The notes under the pieces are model-generated. The model ran no database searches. It had not been told where the DNA came from and was given only the letters and a program-made list of their open reading frames with translations. A DNA stretch of 64,000 nt from GCA-002700125 sp964434385. Lineage in GTDB: Bacteria; Chloroflexota; Dehalococcoidia; Lucifugimonadales; Lucifugimonadaceae. Below are positions 17,284 to 27,053 of this stretch, piece after piece (positions within the stretch are counted from its first letter, which is position 1; each line of letters starts with the position of its first letter). Position numbers and translations under genes: made by a program. The stretch is taken from NCBI GenBank assembly GCA_964434385.1, contig CAYSUW010000001.1:186001-250000 (forward strand), given 5' to 3'.

Positions 17284-17892
17284 TTAGTTTATTTCTACTT
17301 CACTTTCTTCAAGCATTTCTATTCCTTTTCTTACTTGCCCTAGTGTAGTAGATATTCTTTCCTCTAGAGAAAATAAAACTTCTCGTGCATATGCGTCTGC
17401 ACCATTTTTAGTTTTCATAGAATGTTCTTGAGCTTCATTTAATACATGTGTAGCTTTTCTTTCTGTATCTTGTTTTGCTAATTCAGCTTTCTGAGCAATG
17501 GATTTAGATTCTTCCTCAGAATCTAAGATGATTCTCTCTGATTGTTCAGACGCTTTTTTAACAATTTCTTCTTTTTGAACTAATTTTTGAGCTTCTTCTT
17601 TTGCTTTTAAAATTATTTTTTCTGATTTTTCTTCTGCATTGGATCTAATTTTTTCTGCTTCTGAATCAGCATAAATTCTTTTTCTACTTGCTTCTTCCTC
17701 AGCTTGTTCAATAATAGATTCCTTTTGTCTAACAATAATTTCTGATTCATCTAATGAATTTGGAAGAACAGATTGGATTGAATTAATCATTTCAATACAC
17801 TCTTCTATATTTATTAAAGATCTATTAGTACCTTTTACTTTATGAGAAATAAGGTAATTTTCTAATTTACCTAGATTTTCTTTTACAGTCAT
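17284..17892 (-). CDS. Coiled-coil protein, DivIVA-like
   Basis: A 202-residue soluble protein made almost wholly of charged helix (about 60-185), rich in Glu, Lys and Ala with heptad spacing, such as AEEEASRKRIYADSEAEK. The first 55 residues are a separate helical segment. Its place between coaD and polA and its composition resemble DivIVA/GpsB-like or ATP-synthase-b-like annotations often given to such proteins, but no DivIVA N-terminal signature is obvious. A cell-pole or division scaffold is a guess. An AGGAGG ribosome site precedes its ATG, and coaD ends 9 bases upstream. Confidence 0.65.
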   Translation of the reverse strand: MTVKENLGKLENYLISHKVKGTNRSLINIEECIEMINSIQSVLPNSLDESEIIVRQKESIIEQAEEEASRKRIYADSEAEKIRSNAEEKSEKIILKAKEEAQKLVQKEEIVKKASEQSERIILDSEEESKSIAQKAELAKQDTERKATHVLNEAQEHSMKTKNGADAYAREVLFSLEERISTTLGQVRKGIEMLEESEVEIN

Positions 17893-17901
17893 ATGACCTC
17901 C

Positions 17902-18393
17902 TTAGTTGTTTTTTATATCTTTTAATTTTTTATTTATTGCTTCCAATACGCTTTTAGATACAAGTGTGCTTACATCTCCTTGTAGCATACATATTTCTTT
18001 AATTCTGCTTGAACTTATAAACTGATTATTAATACTGGAGATTAAACAAACAAGTTCTATATCAGGGTTTATTTGTCTATTCATTAATGCCATTTCTCTC
18101 TCATACTCGAAATCATTTCCTATTCTTAGTCCTCTGATAATTACTGATGCACCTACTTTTTTAGCGAAATTGACTGTTAGTCCTGTGTACTGAAGAATCT
18201 TCACGTTAGATAAATCCTTAATTACATCCTCTATAAGTTTTGTTCTTTCATCTGTATCAAACATTAAATTTTTTTTAGAATCCCTATAAACTCCAATTGT
18301 GATTTCATCAAAAATTTTTGAACCTCTAAGAATAATGTCAAAATGTCCGTTTGTTATAGGATCAAAAGTACCTGGGAAAATAGCTTTTACCAT
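17902..18393 (-). CDS. coaD: Phosphopantetheine adenylyltransferase
   Basis: Transfers AMP from ATP to 4'-phosphopantetheine, the penultimate step of coenzyme A synthesis. The 163-residue length and motifs are typical: FPGTFDPITNGH (nucleotidyltransferase TxGH, T14-H17), GLRIGNDFEYEREMALMNR and ISSSRIKEI (variant of ISSTxxR). Its ATG overlaps the rsmD stop codon by one base (TAATG), so the two are translationally coupled. Confidence 0.97.
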   Translation of the reverse strand: MVKAIFPGTFDPITNGHFDIILRGSKIFDEITIGVYRDSKKNLMFDTDERTKLIEDVIKDLSNVKILQYTGLTVNFAKKVGASVIIRGLRIGNDFEYEREMALMNRQINPDIELVCLISSINNQFISSSRIKEICMLQGDVSTLVSKSVLEAINKKLKDIKNN

Positions 18394-18851
18394 TATTCCT
18401 CCTTATTTTTAAATAATTTAAATATTGTTATAGATGAATCACCGTAATTTTTTGATTTAACATTAATCAGGTTTCCGATTTTTTCTATTGGTTCCTGTTT
18501 TTTAGAATGTTCATAGAAAATCAAGGATTGATCATGGAATAAATTTTGTTGTTCTGCAACCATTAATACTTCAGAAATATTATTTTTTGAATAAGGAGGA
18601 TCAGCAAAAATAATATCAAAAGGACCATCTATTTTCTTTACAGCTTTAATAGCATCTATGCAAAATACTTTACTAGAATTTTGATAATTTTTTTCTTCCA
18701 ATTTCTTTTTTAACATTTTAAAAGTTTTTATATTGTTCTCAATGAATACACTAAACTTTGCTCCTCTATTAAGACATTCAATTCCTAAATTTCCAGTTCC
18801 TGCATATAGATCAAGGATTTTTTGATTTTTGACTCCTTTAGGGCCTATCAA
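18393..18851 (-). CDS. rsmD: 16S rRNA (guanine-966-N2)-methyltransferase, start unresolved
   Basis: The catalytic core of RsmD is clear: ILDLYAGTGNLGIECLNRGA is SAM motif I, and FADPPYSKNN is the N6/N2 methyltransferase DPPY motif. The first usable start codon is TTG at 18851, but family similarity continues upstream in the same frame (KSLRPTTSKVKSAIFSL, codons up to about 18899), where RsmD normally has RPTxDRVREA. No ATG, GTG or TTG exists between there and the in-frame TGA at 18921-18923. A different frame just upstream reads ITGKYLS, like the usual RsmD N-terminus, and dropping one T from the run at 18912-18916 would join it. Either an ATT start is used (18917) or the gene or assembly is shifted. 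Confidence 0.85.
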   Translation of the reverse strand: MIGPKGVKNQKILDLYAGTGNLGIECLNRGAKFSVFIENNIKTFKMLKKKLEEKNYQNSSKVFCIDAIKAVKKIDGPFDIIFADPPYSKNNISEVLMVAEQQNLFHDQSLIFYEHSKKQEPIEKIGNLINVKSKNYGDSSITIFKLFKNKEE

Positions 18852-19118
18852 AGAAAATATAGCTGATTTAACTTTTGATGTTGTTGGCCTTAAAGACTTG
18901 TTTTTATTTTTAAAAATTGTTCACGCTCAAATATTTCCCTGTTATTTGTTATTACTGTGTTACATTATTTATGTGAATTGATTGGTATTTCAATATAATA
19001 ATTAAGCGAGTTTACATATTTTTATTAATTTGGAGATACAAAAAAGATTAAATTTCAATATAAGATAGTTAGAATTAATTGAATTTTTTATATAAATTAT
19101 ATTTTTTTAAAAGAAAAA

Positions 19119-20645
19119 ATGGAAAAAAATAATAATATTGAACAAGATGAAAACAGATTAATTGAAGCAAGGAAAGCTAACTTAGAATCACTTAGAAGTT
19201 TAGGCATAAATCCTTATCCTTCAAAATTCCATAAAACTCATACTTCTTTAGAAGCTAGGGGAATGTTAGAAGATTTAGAATTAAATCATCCAGACGATAA
19301 CCTTAAAACTGAATTAGTAATTGTTGCAGGTAGAGTAATGGCTTACAGAGGCCAAGGGAAAATTATTTTTGTTGATTTAAAAGATGGTTATGGTTCTATT
19401 CAAATTGCTTTCAGATCAGATTTATTAACAGAGAAACTCTTTGAAATTTTAAAATTTATAGATATAGGAGATTTTATTGGAGTTGAAGGTGTTGTTTTTC
19501 GTACAAGACGGGGAGAACCTACTATAGAAGCAAAAAAGATAGATGTGTTGTGTAAATCACTTAGACCATTACCAGATAAATGGTCTGGATTACAAGATAT
19601 TGAAAAAAGATATAGACAACGTTATTTAGATTTTATTTCTAATGATTCTTCTAAAGAAGTTGCTTTAGTAAAACCTAAAATAATTGCATCAATTAGAAAA
19701 TTTTTGGAAGAAAAGAATTTCGTAGAAGTAGAAACCCCTATATTAGTTCCTGTAGCAGCTGGTGCAATGGCTAAGCCATTTATTACAAAACATAATGCTT
19801 TGGACAGAGTTCTATATCTTAGAATTGCTACTGAATTAAATTTAAAGAAATTAATTGTTGGTGGTGTTGATAAAGTATTTGAATTAGGCAGAATTTTTAG
19901 AAATGAAGGGATTGATCATCTTCATAATCCTGAATTTACAACTTTAGAAAGCTATGAATCTTATTCTGATTATAATGATGTAATGAAAATGGTAGAAGAT
20001 ATGGTAGCAGCAGTTTCAGAGAATGTGAATGGTTCACAAATAGTAAATATTGGTGATGAAGTGATTGATCTAACCCCTCCATGGGAGAGATTAAACTTAA
20101 GAGATACTATAAAAAAATACTCTGGTATAGATTATCTTACATGTAGGTCTCCTCAAGAATTAGAGAAGGAAATGCAATCTAGGGGTATTCACGTTGAACA
20201 AGGATCAAATTGGGGAAGAATGTTGGATAAGGTGATTTCATATTCAGTAGAACCTAATTTGAGGCAACCATGTTTTCTTATAGATTATCCTGTGGAAATG
20301 TCACCTTTGGCAAAAAAGAAAGAAGGTGAAGATAATATTGTTGAAAGATTTGAAGCATTTGTTTGTGGTGGCGAACTTGCTAATGCATTTACTGAATTAA
20401 ATGATCCTATTGACCAAAGAAAAAGGTTTGAAGATCAAGAAAAATTAAGGAAAGAATCTGGAGATGATGAATTAGATAGGTTAGAAGAAGATTTTTTGAT
20501 AGCTATAGAACACGGAATGCCTCCTACAGGAGGGCTAGGATTAGGGATTGATCGCTTAGCCATGATAATTTCTGGAGCTAAATCAATAAGAGATGTATTA
20601 ATTTTTCCTCAGTTAAAGACGTTACAGGATAATAACGATGATTGA
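19119..20645 (+). CDS. lysS: Lysyl-tRNA synthetase (class II)
   Basis: Charges tRNA-Lys. The 508-residue class II enzyme has an N-terminal OB-fold anticodon domain (about 55-165, VAGRVMAYRGQGKIIFVDL) and a catalytic domain with motif 1 (FLEEKNFVEVETPILVPV), motif 2 (FRNEGIDHLHNPEFTTLE) and motif 3 (GGLGLGIDRLAMII). The ATG follows AAAAGAAAAA with no strong ribosome site. It overlaps serS by 8 bases. The 267-base gap before it shows no clear promoter or leader RNA. Confidence 0.97.
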   Translation: MEKNNNIEQDENRLIEARKANLESLRSLGINPYPSKFHKTHTSLEARGMLEDLELNHPDDNLKTELVIVAGRVMAYRGQGKIIFVDLKDGYGSIQIAFRSDLLTEKLFEILKFIDIGDFIGVEGVVFRTRRGEPTIEAKKIDVLCKSLRPLPDKWSGLQDIEKRYRQRYLDFISNDSSKEVALVKPKIIASIRKFLEEKNFVEVETPILVPVAAGAMAKPFITKHNALDRVLYLRIATELNLKKLIVGGVDKVFELGRIFRNEGIDHLHNPEFTTLESYESYSDYNDVMKMVEDMVAAVSENVNGSQIVNIGDEVIDLTPPWERLNLRDTIKKYSGIDYLTCRSPQELEKEMQSRGIHVEQGSNWGRMLDKVISYSVEPNLRQPCFLIDYPVEMSPLAKKKEGEDNIVERFEAFVCGGELANAFTELNDPIDQRKRFEDQEKLRKESGDDELDRLEEDFLIAIEHGMPPTGGLGLGIDRLAMIISGAKSIRDVLIFPQLKTLQDNNDD

Positions 20646-21885
20646 CTTAAATAAATTAATTTCAAATTCTGAAAATATTTTAGTCAGATTACAATCAAGG
20701 GGAGAAATTATCCCTTTAGATAACATAAAAGAATTAGATTCTAAGAGGAAAAATCTAATTCAAGAGGCTGATCAGTTAAGAAGTTTTCGTAACTCTGAGA
20801 ATAAGCGAATAGGAGAATCAAAAGAGAAACCATCTTTGGAACATATCAATAAAATGAGGGACATCTCAGAGAAGTTAAATAAAATTAATTTAAATCTTGC
20901 AAAGATAGAAGAAGAGTTAAATGAATTGTTGCTAGTTATTCCAAACGTTCCTCTTGATGAAGTATTAATTGGTAATGATGAAACTGATAATAAAGTAATT
21001 TTTACTAAAAATGATGTAAAAAACAAAAAAGTAACTATACCTCATTGGGATATAGCTCCAAATCTAGGAATCTTGGATATGGAACAAGGAGTTAAATTAT
21101 CTGGTTCTCGATGGTATGTTTTAAAAGGCAAGGGAGCCATCCTTCAAAGAAGTTTGGTTTCTTGGATGCTGGAAAAACATAATCAGAATGGATATCTTGA
21201 AATAGCTCCTCCTTTTTTAGTTAAAGAAGAGGTGATGGTGGGTTCAGGGAATTTGCCAAAGTTCTCAGATTTACTTTATAGAGATATTGAAGAAGATCTT
21301 TGGTTAATTCCTACTTCTGAAGTTGCATTAAACAGTTTGCATTTTGGAGAGATAATTCCAGAGGAATTTCCACTAAAATATGTATCTCATTCCCAGTGTT
21401 TCAGACGAGAAAAAGCAGCTGCAGGAAGAGAAACTAGAGGAATAAAAAGAGTTCATCAATTTGAAAAGGTTGAATTGTTTAGATTTGAATTACCAGAAAA
21501 TTCTAGAAATGCTTTTGATCAAATGGTAAATGAGGTCCAATTATTATGTGATGAGTTAGGACTAATATATAGATCTGTGGAATTATGCACTGGTGATCTA
21601 GGATTTCAGTCTGCAAAAACTATTGATATAGAAGTTTGGGCTCAAGGATCTGAAGATTGGTTAGAAGTTTCATCTATCTCAACTTGTACAGATTTTCAAT
21701 CGAGAAGAACAAGGACTCGATATAGAGATGAAGGAAGAATAATTTATCCTCATACCTTGAATGGATCTGCTTTGGCAATTCCGAGGATTTTGATAGCAAT
21801 ATTAGAAAATAATCTTCAAGATGATGGTTCAGTTTTAGTTCCTAAAGTCCTACAAAAATATACAGGGTTTGAAAGAATTGATTAG
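20638..21885 (+). CDS. serS: Seryl-tRNA synthetase
   Basis: Charges tRNA-Ser. The 415-residue protein has the long N-terminal antiparallel coiled-coil arm (about 25-100) that grips the long variable arm of serine tRNAs, such as the one at 13435. Class II motif 2 is CFRREKAAAGRETRGIKRVHQF and motif 3 is LNGSALAIPRILIAILEN, with the serine-site TSEVALNSL between. The ATG lies within the end of lysS, so the two are coupled. It ends 3 bases before the convergent pth gene. Confidence 0.97.
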   Translation: MIDLNKLISNSENILVRLQSRGEIIPLDNIKELDSKRKNLIQEADQLRSFRNSENKRIGESKEKPSLEHINKMRDISEKLNKINLNLAKIEEELNELLLVIPNVPLDEVLIGNDETDNKVIFTKNDVKNKKVTIPHWDIAPNLGILDMEQGVKLSGSRWYVLKGKGAILQRSLVSWMLEKHNQNGYLEIAPPFLVKEEVMVGSGNLPKFSDLLYRDIEEDLWLIPTSEVALNSLHFGEIIPEEFPLKYVSHSQCFRREKAAAGRETRGIKRVHQFEKVELFRFELPENSRNAFDQMVNEVQLLCDELGLIYRSVELCTGDLGFQSAKTIDIEVWAQGSEDWLEVSSISTCTDFQSRRTRTRYRDEGRIIYPHTLNGSALAIPRILIAILENNLQDDGSVLVPKVLQKYTGFERID

Positions 21886-21888
21886 AGT

Positions 21889-22500
21889 TTAATTGAAATT
21901 TTGCATAGTTTCTTTAATCCCATTAGTTATAAGAGACTCAGAAATTCTTTCTACTATAAATATTGGCTCTTCTAATGATTTTTTTTCTAAGTTTTTAAAT
22001 TTCCTTAAAACATAATCTGTAGTAGATATTTTTGAAGGTTTTTCTATTCCTATTCTTATTCTGATAAAATTATCTGTGTTCAAATGTTTTATAATTGATT
22101 TAAGTCCATTGTGACCACCTGCTGATCCTCCTTTTCTAATTCTAATTTTTCCTAGAGGTAAATTGATGTCATCAGATATTACTATTAATTTTTCAGTATC
22201 AATTTGGTATTTATCTAAAAAGTATTTTGTTGGGCTTCCGCTTCTATTCATAAAATTTAGAGGTTTGCATAGAAGAATAGTATCATTTTTTATTTTTAGT
22301 TTTGCTGTCAAAGAATTATGGTTAGGTTTAAAAATAACATTGTTTTTTTTAGCAATAAAATTTATTGCTTCGAACCCAATATTATGACGGGTATCATCAT
22401 ATTCTTGTCCTGGATTTCCTAGGCCTACAATAATCCAATTGAAAATATTATCTTTATCAGGAGTAGGATTTTTTATGAAAAATTTATTAAGAAAGTTCAT
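21889..22500 (-). CDS. pth: Peptidyl-tRNA hydrolase
   Basis: Releases peptides from prematurely dropped peptidyl-tRNA. The family signatures are intact: VGLGNPGQEYDDTRHNIG with the catalytic His, LCKPLNFMNRSG with the Asn, and ISDDINLPLGKIRIRKGGSAGGHNGLKSI. At 203 residues it is slightly long because of about 20 extra residues before the first strand. The start overlaps the end of ligA by 14 bases. Confidence 0.95.
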   Translation of the reverse strand: MNFLNKFFIKNPTPDKDNIFNWIIVGLGNPGQEYDDTRHNIGFEAINFIAKKNNVIFKPNHNSLTAKLKIKNDTILLCKPLNFMNRSGSPTKYFLDKYQIDTEKLIVISDDINLPLGKIRIRKGGSAGGHNGLKSIIKHLNTDNFIRIRIGIEKPSKISTTDYVLRKFKNLEKKSLEEPIFIVERISESLITNGIKETMQNFN

Positions 22501-24511
22501 GGTTATTCTTCATATCTATAAATTTTGATTCTCTGATGATTGGTATATTGAAATCTAAAGCTTGTTGAAGTTTTCCTCCAGGATTATCTCCGGAAATTAA
22601 GAATGATGTTTGACTAGATACACTTGAGGAAGTTTTACCTCCTAAATCTTTTATAAGAGAGTTAATCTCATTTCTAGAAAAATTTTCTAATGTTCCAGTA
22701 ATTACAAAGCTTAATCCTGAAAACGGAGATTTTATTTTTTTCTTTAATGATAAAGGTTCTACTCCTGCATCAATGAGGTTTTTTATAAGATTAATATTAT
22801 TTTCTGATGATATCCATGTGACTAAACTTTCTGCTATTTTATTCCCTATTCCTTTTATACTTATTAATTCTTCATTTTTACAATTTATTAAGTCATCTGT
22901 AGATTTATAGTAATTAGTGATTATTTCTGAAACTTCTATTCCTACATGAGGTATTCCTAAAGAAAAAAGGAATGAAGCTATTGTTGGTTTTTTAGAATCA
23001 TTTACAGATTTTATAAATTTTTCTGCACTTTTTTCTCCAAATTTAGGTAGCGGTATGAGTTGTTGTGTAGTTATGTGAAATATGTCAGGTAATGTTTCTA
23101 GTAAATTATTTTCTATTAATGTTTCTATTATCCCTTTTCCTAGGCCTTCAATATTCATTGCTGATTTTGATACAAAATGCTCTACTAATCTTTGGAATTG
23201 GTCAGGACAACTAGAGTTTATACATCTCGTGTGGGGATCATTTTCTATTTTTTCCACAGTTGTTGAACAAGATGGGCAGTTCTGGGGCATTTCAAATTCA
23301 AAAGAATTTTTTGTTCTTGAATTATTTTCTGCAACTTGGTTTATTTGAGGGATTACGTCTCCAGAACGTTGAATTTCAACTAGGTCTTTTTCTCTTATAT
23401 CTTTTTTGTGGATATATTCTATGTTGTGAAGGTTAGCAGACTTAATTGTTACACCATCTAGTTTTACTGGTTCTAATTCTGCGAATGGTGTGAGGACTCC
23501 TGTCCTCCCGATGTTAACTGATATAGTTTTTAAAATTGTAGTAGTAGTAGTTGAAGGGAATTTATATGCAGTAGCCCATCTTGGTTCTCTAGCAGTTGTT
23601 CCTAAAACCGAATGATGATTCAAATCATTAATTTTTACAACTAGTCCATCGATCCCATAATTTAAATTATCCCTGTCTTTGATTGCTTTAATATAAGCTT
23701 TTTCGATATCTATAATGGAATTCCCAATATGATTCCAGGGGTTTATTCTTAATCCCCAACTTTTTAATTGTTTCAATATTCGAATTTGACTAATCGGCAT
23801 ATTATTAGAATTATAGCCAATTGAATACATGAAATAATTTAAGGGTCTTTTGGAAGTTTCATTTGGATCTAATTGTCTTAGCGCACCTGAAGCTGCGTTT
23901 CTAGTATTACTATATTCTTCTAAATCTAATTTTTTACGTTCTTTATTAAATTCTTCAAATGATGACTTAGGAAAATATACTTCGCCTCTGATTTCGACGA
24001 TTTCAGGAGGAGATTTGTCTAATAGTTTTAGAGGAATCGATTTTATTGTTTTTAAATTATTAGTAATATCTTCTCCTATATTGCCATCTCCTCTAGTAGA
24101 GCCTTGTACAAAAATTCCATTTTCGTATCTTATTGAGATAGCAAGACCATCAACTTTGAGTTCACAAATTACTTCAGGAGATTGAGTATTTAATTGGTTA
24201 GAAATTCTTACAAACCACTTTTCAATTTGTTCTTTATTGAAAACATTACTTAAGCTTAATAAAGGAGATAAATGTTCTATGCTTTGAAAGCTTGTAGATG
24301 GACTTATTCCTACTCTTTGTGTAGGAGAATCTAATGTAACTAGAGAAGGATTTTGTAGTTCAAGGTTAAGTAGTTCTTGAAACATACGATCGTATTCTGT
24401 GTCACTTATTGAAGGATTTTCAAGAATATAATACTTGTAATTGGCATCATTCAACTTATCTTTCAAGCTTGATATTAAATTCAAGATGTTTGAATCTTTA
24501 TTGGTTACCAT
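22487..24511 (-). CDS. ligA: NAD-dependent DNA ligase
   Basis: Seals nicks in replication and repair. The 674-residue protein has the full domain order: Ia NAD-binding helix region (NYKYYILENPSISDTEYD), adenylation domain with the nucleophilic Lys near residue 117 in CELKVDGLAI, the OB fold, a Cys4 zinc finger (CPSC then CINSSC), helix-hairpin-helix repeats (about 440-580) and a C-terminal BRCT domain (SGLSFVITGTLENFSRNEI). It overlaps pth and starts 94 bases from the divergent DUF1015 gene. Confidence 0.98.
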   Translation of the reverse strand: MVTNKDSNILNLISSLKDKLNDANYKYYILENPSISDTEYDRMFQELLNLELQNPSLVTLDSPTQRVGISPSTSFQSIEHLSPLLSLSNVFNKEQIEKWFVRISNQLNTQSPEVICELKVDGLAISIRYENGIFVQGSTRGDGNIGEDITNNLKTIKSIPLKLLDKSPPEIVEIRGEVYFPKSSFEEFNKERKKLDLEEYSNTRNAASGALRQLDPNETSKRPLNYFMYSIGYNSNNMPISQIRILKQLKSWGLRINPWNHIGNSIIDIEKAYIKAIKDRDNLNYGIDGLVVKINDLNHHSVLGTTAREPRWATAYKFPSTTTTTILKTISVNIGRTGVLTPFAELEPVKLDGVTIKSANLHNIEYIHKKDIREKDLVEIQRSGDVIPQINQVAENNSRTKNSFEFEMPQNCPSCSTTVEKIENDPHTRCINSSCPDQFQRLVEHFVSKSAMNIEGLGKGIIETLIENNLLETLPDIFHITTQQLIPLPKFGEKSAEKFIKSVNDSKKPTIASFLFSLGIPHVGIEVSEIITNYYKSTDDLINCKNEELISIKGIGNKIAESLVTWISSENNINLIKNLIDAGVEPLSLKKKIKSPFSGLSFVITGTLENFSRNEINSLIKDLGGKTSSSVSSQTSFLISGDNPGGKLQQALDFNIPIIRESKFIDMKNNHELS

Positions 24512-24605
24512 ATAAAAGATATTTAATAATTAGATTATTAATTGCGTTTTTGGATTGTGAATGTATTATGATTATTAATAATTGTAACCTATTTGGGAGA
24601 AATCC

Positions 24606-25841
24606 GTGGTAGATATTAGGAATTTTAAAGGTTTAATGTATAACTCCAATAAATCTGGAGATTTGTCACTGAATATTTGTCCTCCTTTTGATGTTATTTC
24701 TCCAACTTTACAGAGTGAATTGTATTCTAAATCTAAATTCAATTTAATCAGATTGGAATATGGTAAAGAATTTGATAATGATAATGATAATTCTAATAAA
24801 TATGTTAGAGCAGCTAATTTCTTCAATGATTGGGTTTTGAAAAATGTTTTGGTATATGACGATTCCTGTAATTTTTATTTAACTGAGGAAAAATTTTCTT
24901 TTCAAAATAATAATTATTCTAGAACAGGAATTACTGTATTAGTTGCATTAGAGGATTTGAATAATGGTTCAATTTTACCTCATGAAAATACTAGATCTGG
25001 TCCTAAAAAAGATAGATTATCTTTAATGAAAGAAACTCATTGTAATTTTAGTCCTCTCATGTCTTTGTATAGTGATGAATCAGGAAAAATAGAAAAAATT
25101 TTTGAAAATTCTAAAAAAGATAAACCAGAATTGGTTATAAATTCTGATCAAGTTAAATTAAAGCTATGGAAAATAAAAAATTTAGAACAAATCAATGGAA
25201 TTAAGAAACATATGATTAATAAAAAATTGATGCTAGCTGATGGACATCATAGGTATGAAACTTCTATTTATTATAAGGAGAATTTTTCTAATGCTAAAGA
25301 ATCTAGCGAATCATCTAACTTCAGATTGATGACATTGTTTTCTTTAAATGATCCTGGAGTTTTGATGCTTGGCTATCATAGAGTTGTTTCTGGACTTTCA
25401 GATCAAGAAAGAAAATTATTAATTAACTTTATGACTTCTAATGCAATTAAAGTAATAGAAGGAAATCTTAATGATTTTAATAAAAGTGAAGATGATTTTA
25501 GTATATTAATTCTTACTGAAAATGATTCTCTAATTTATACTTTTCAAAGTAGTAATATGTATGATAATCAATATAAATTATTAAGTGATTATATTCTAAG
25601 AAATGTTTTCGATGATGATAGATTGAATCAAGTGATTGATTATAATCATGATATCATTTCAATTGAACAATCCATAAAAAACAAAGAAATTGATTTTGGT
25701 TTTATTATGAAGCCTTTAAATAAAAATAAATTTGAAGACCTCGTTATGAAACGTCAAAAACTTCCACCTAAATCAACTTTTTTTTATCCAAAACTTCATT
25801 CAGGATTGGTAATTCAAAATCTTAATTCTGAAGTATGCTAG
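24606..25841 (+). CDS. DUF1015 family protein
   Basis: A 411-residue member of the DUF1015 family, which includes SerK-type free serine kinases. The conserved opening FKGLMYN...CPPFDVISP, the central HENTRSGPKKDRLSLM segment and MLADGHHRYETSIYY near residue 215 are the family signature. A serine kinase role is plausible but not proven for this branch. The GTG at 24606 is well supported by GGGAG at 24595-24599. The aminotransferase follows 18 bases later, so a joint amino-acid role is reasonable. Confidence 0.85.
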   Translation: MVDIRNFKGLMYNSNKSGDLSLNICPPFDVISPTLQSELYSKSKFNLIRLEYGKEFDNDNDNSNKYVRAANFFNDWVLKNVLVYDDSCNFYLTEEKFSFQNNNYSRTGITVLVALEDLNNGSILPHENTRSGPKKDRLSLMKETHCNFSPLMSLYSDESGKIEKIFENSKKDKPELVINSDQVKLKLWKIKNLEQINGIKKHMINKKLMLADGHHRYETSIYYKENFSNAKESSESSNFRLMTLFSLNDPGVLMLGYHRVVSGLSDQERKLLINFMTSNAIKVIEGNLNDFNKSEDDFSILILTENDSLIYTFQSSNMYDNQYKLLSDYILRNVFDDDRLNQVIDYNHDIISIEQSIKNKEIDFGFIMKPLNKNKFEDLVMKRQKLPPKSTFFYPKLHSGLVIQNLNSEVC

Positions 25842-25859
25842 CAATAAAGGACTATTAAA

Positions 25860-27053
25860 TTGTTTGAAATAATTAAATCAGCTCAGCCTGACCCTATTTT
25901 AGGTCTTACGGAAAATTTCAACTTAGATAAGAGATTAAATAAAATTAATCTTTCTGTAGGCGTTTATCAAGATTCTCAAGGCCAAACACCAACTTTTGAT
26001 TCTGTCAGAAAAGCTGAAGGACTTCTTCTTCAGAAAGATTCAAGTAAATCTTATAAACCTATAATAGGAGATGAAGAATTTGGGTTATTAGTAAAAGATT
26101 TAGTTTTAGGAAAGATAATAACCAAAGAAAGAAAGAATACTGCAAAATCTATTCATACTCCAGGTGGGACAGGAGCTTTAAGAGTAGTAATGGATTATTT
26201 TTCAAAATTTCACCCAAATTCTGTATTTTGGATTAGTAAACCTTCATGGCCTAATCATCAGCAAATTATTAGTGCAGCAGATTTAAATTTTAATGAATAT
26301 TCTTATTTTAACTCTGAAAATAATCAGTTAAATTTTAATGGAATGATTAATGATTTAAGTAATATAAAAAGCGGAGATGTGGTCTTATTGCATGGATGTT
26401 GTCATAATCCTACTGGAATTGATCTTAACCTGAGTCAGTGGGAAGACATTTCAGATTTGTTATTAGATAAAAAAGCTATCCCTTTAATTGATTTTGCTTA
26501 TCAAGGATTTGGAAATGGTTTAAATGAAGATTCAGAAGGATTAAGAAAAATTGTGCAAAAAATCCCGGAATCAATTGTTTGTTCAAGTTTTTCAAAGAAT
26601 TTCGGTTTATATAGTGAAAGGGTTGGTGCATTGACAATTTTAGGCTCTGATGAACATTTATTACAGAATGTTTTAAGTCAAATAAAAGTATGTATCAGAT
26701 CGAATTATTCTAATCCTCCATCTCATGGAGGAGATATAGTTAAATTAATATTAAGTGATTCTAATTTGAGAAAAGAATGGGAGAAAGAATTAAATCAAAT
26801 TAGAGATAGAATGAAAAATATGAGAGATGAATTGACCGAAAAGCTTCAAAAACTTGGTTCTAAAAAAGATTTTTCATTTATCAAGTCTCAAAGAGGAATG
26901 TTTAGTATTTCAGGTTTAGATAAACGACAAGTTAAAGAATTAAGAGAAAAATATGCTATTTATATTGTAGATTCAGGAAGAATAAATATTGCTGGAATTA
27001 ATAGTAATAATATAGATCGTTTATCAGAATCGATTGTTTCTGTAATTTCTTAA
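25860..27053 (+). CDS. Aspartate/aromatic aminotransferase (class I)
   Basis: A 397-residue PLP transaminase of the AspC/TyrB subgroup. The opening PDPILGLTENFNLDKRLNKINLSVGVY, HGCCHNPTGIDL, IDFAYQGFGNG and the PLP lysine in SSFSKNFGLYSERVGAL are the marks of this group, which interconverts aspartate or aromatic amino acids with their keto acids. With trpA, aroH, DAHP synthase and tyrS nearby, an aromatic role (last step of Phe/Tyr synthesis) is attractive. The start is TTG. Its stop abuts the stop of convergent tyrS with no gap. Confidence 0.9.
   Translation: MFEIIKSAQPDPILGLTENFNLDKRLNKINLSVGVYQDSQGQTPTFDSVRKAEGLLLQKDSSKSYKPIIGDEEFGLLVKDLVLGKIITKERKNTAKSIHTPGGTGALRVVMDYFSKFHPNSVFWISKPSWPNHQQIISAADLNFNEYSYFNSENNQLNFNGMINDLSNIKSGDVVLLHGCCHNPTGIDLNLSQWEDISDLLLDKKAIPLIDFAYQGFGNGLNEDSEGLRKIVQKIPESIVCSSFSKNFGLYSERVGALTILGSDEHLLQNVLSQIKVCIRSNYSNPPSHGGDIVKLILSDSNLRKEWEKELNQIRDRMKNMRDELTEKLQKLGSKKDFSFIKSQRGMFSISGLDKRQVKELREKYAIYIVDSGRINIAGINSNNIDRLSESIVSVIS

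Noticed and set aside
23850..24185. 111-codon plus-strand frame antisense to ligA
   Set aside because: It is a shadow of the conserved ligA frame with no independent features; the same applies to the other antisense frames such as those over ftsH, thiG and accDA.
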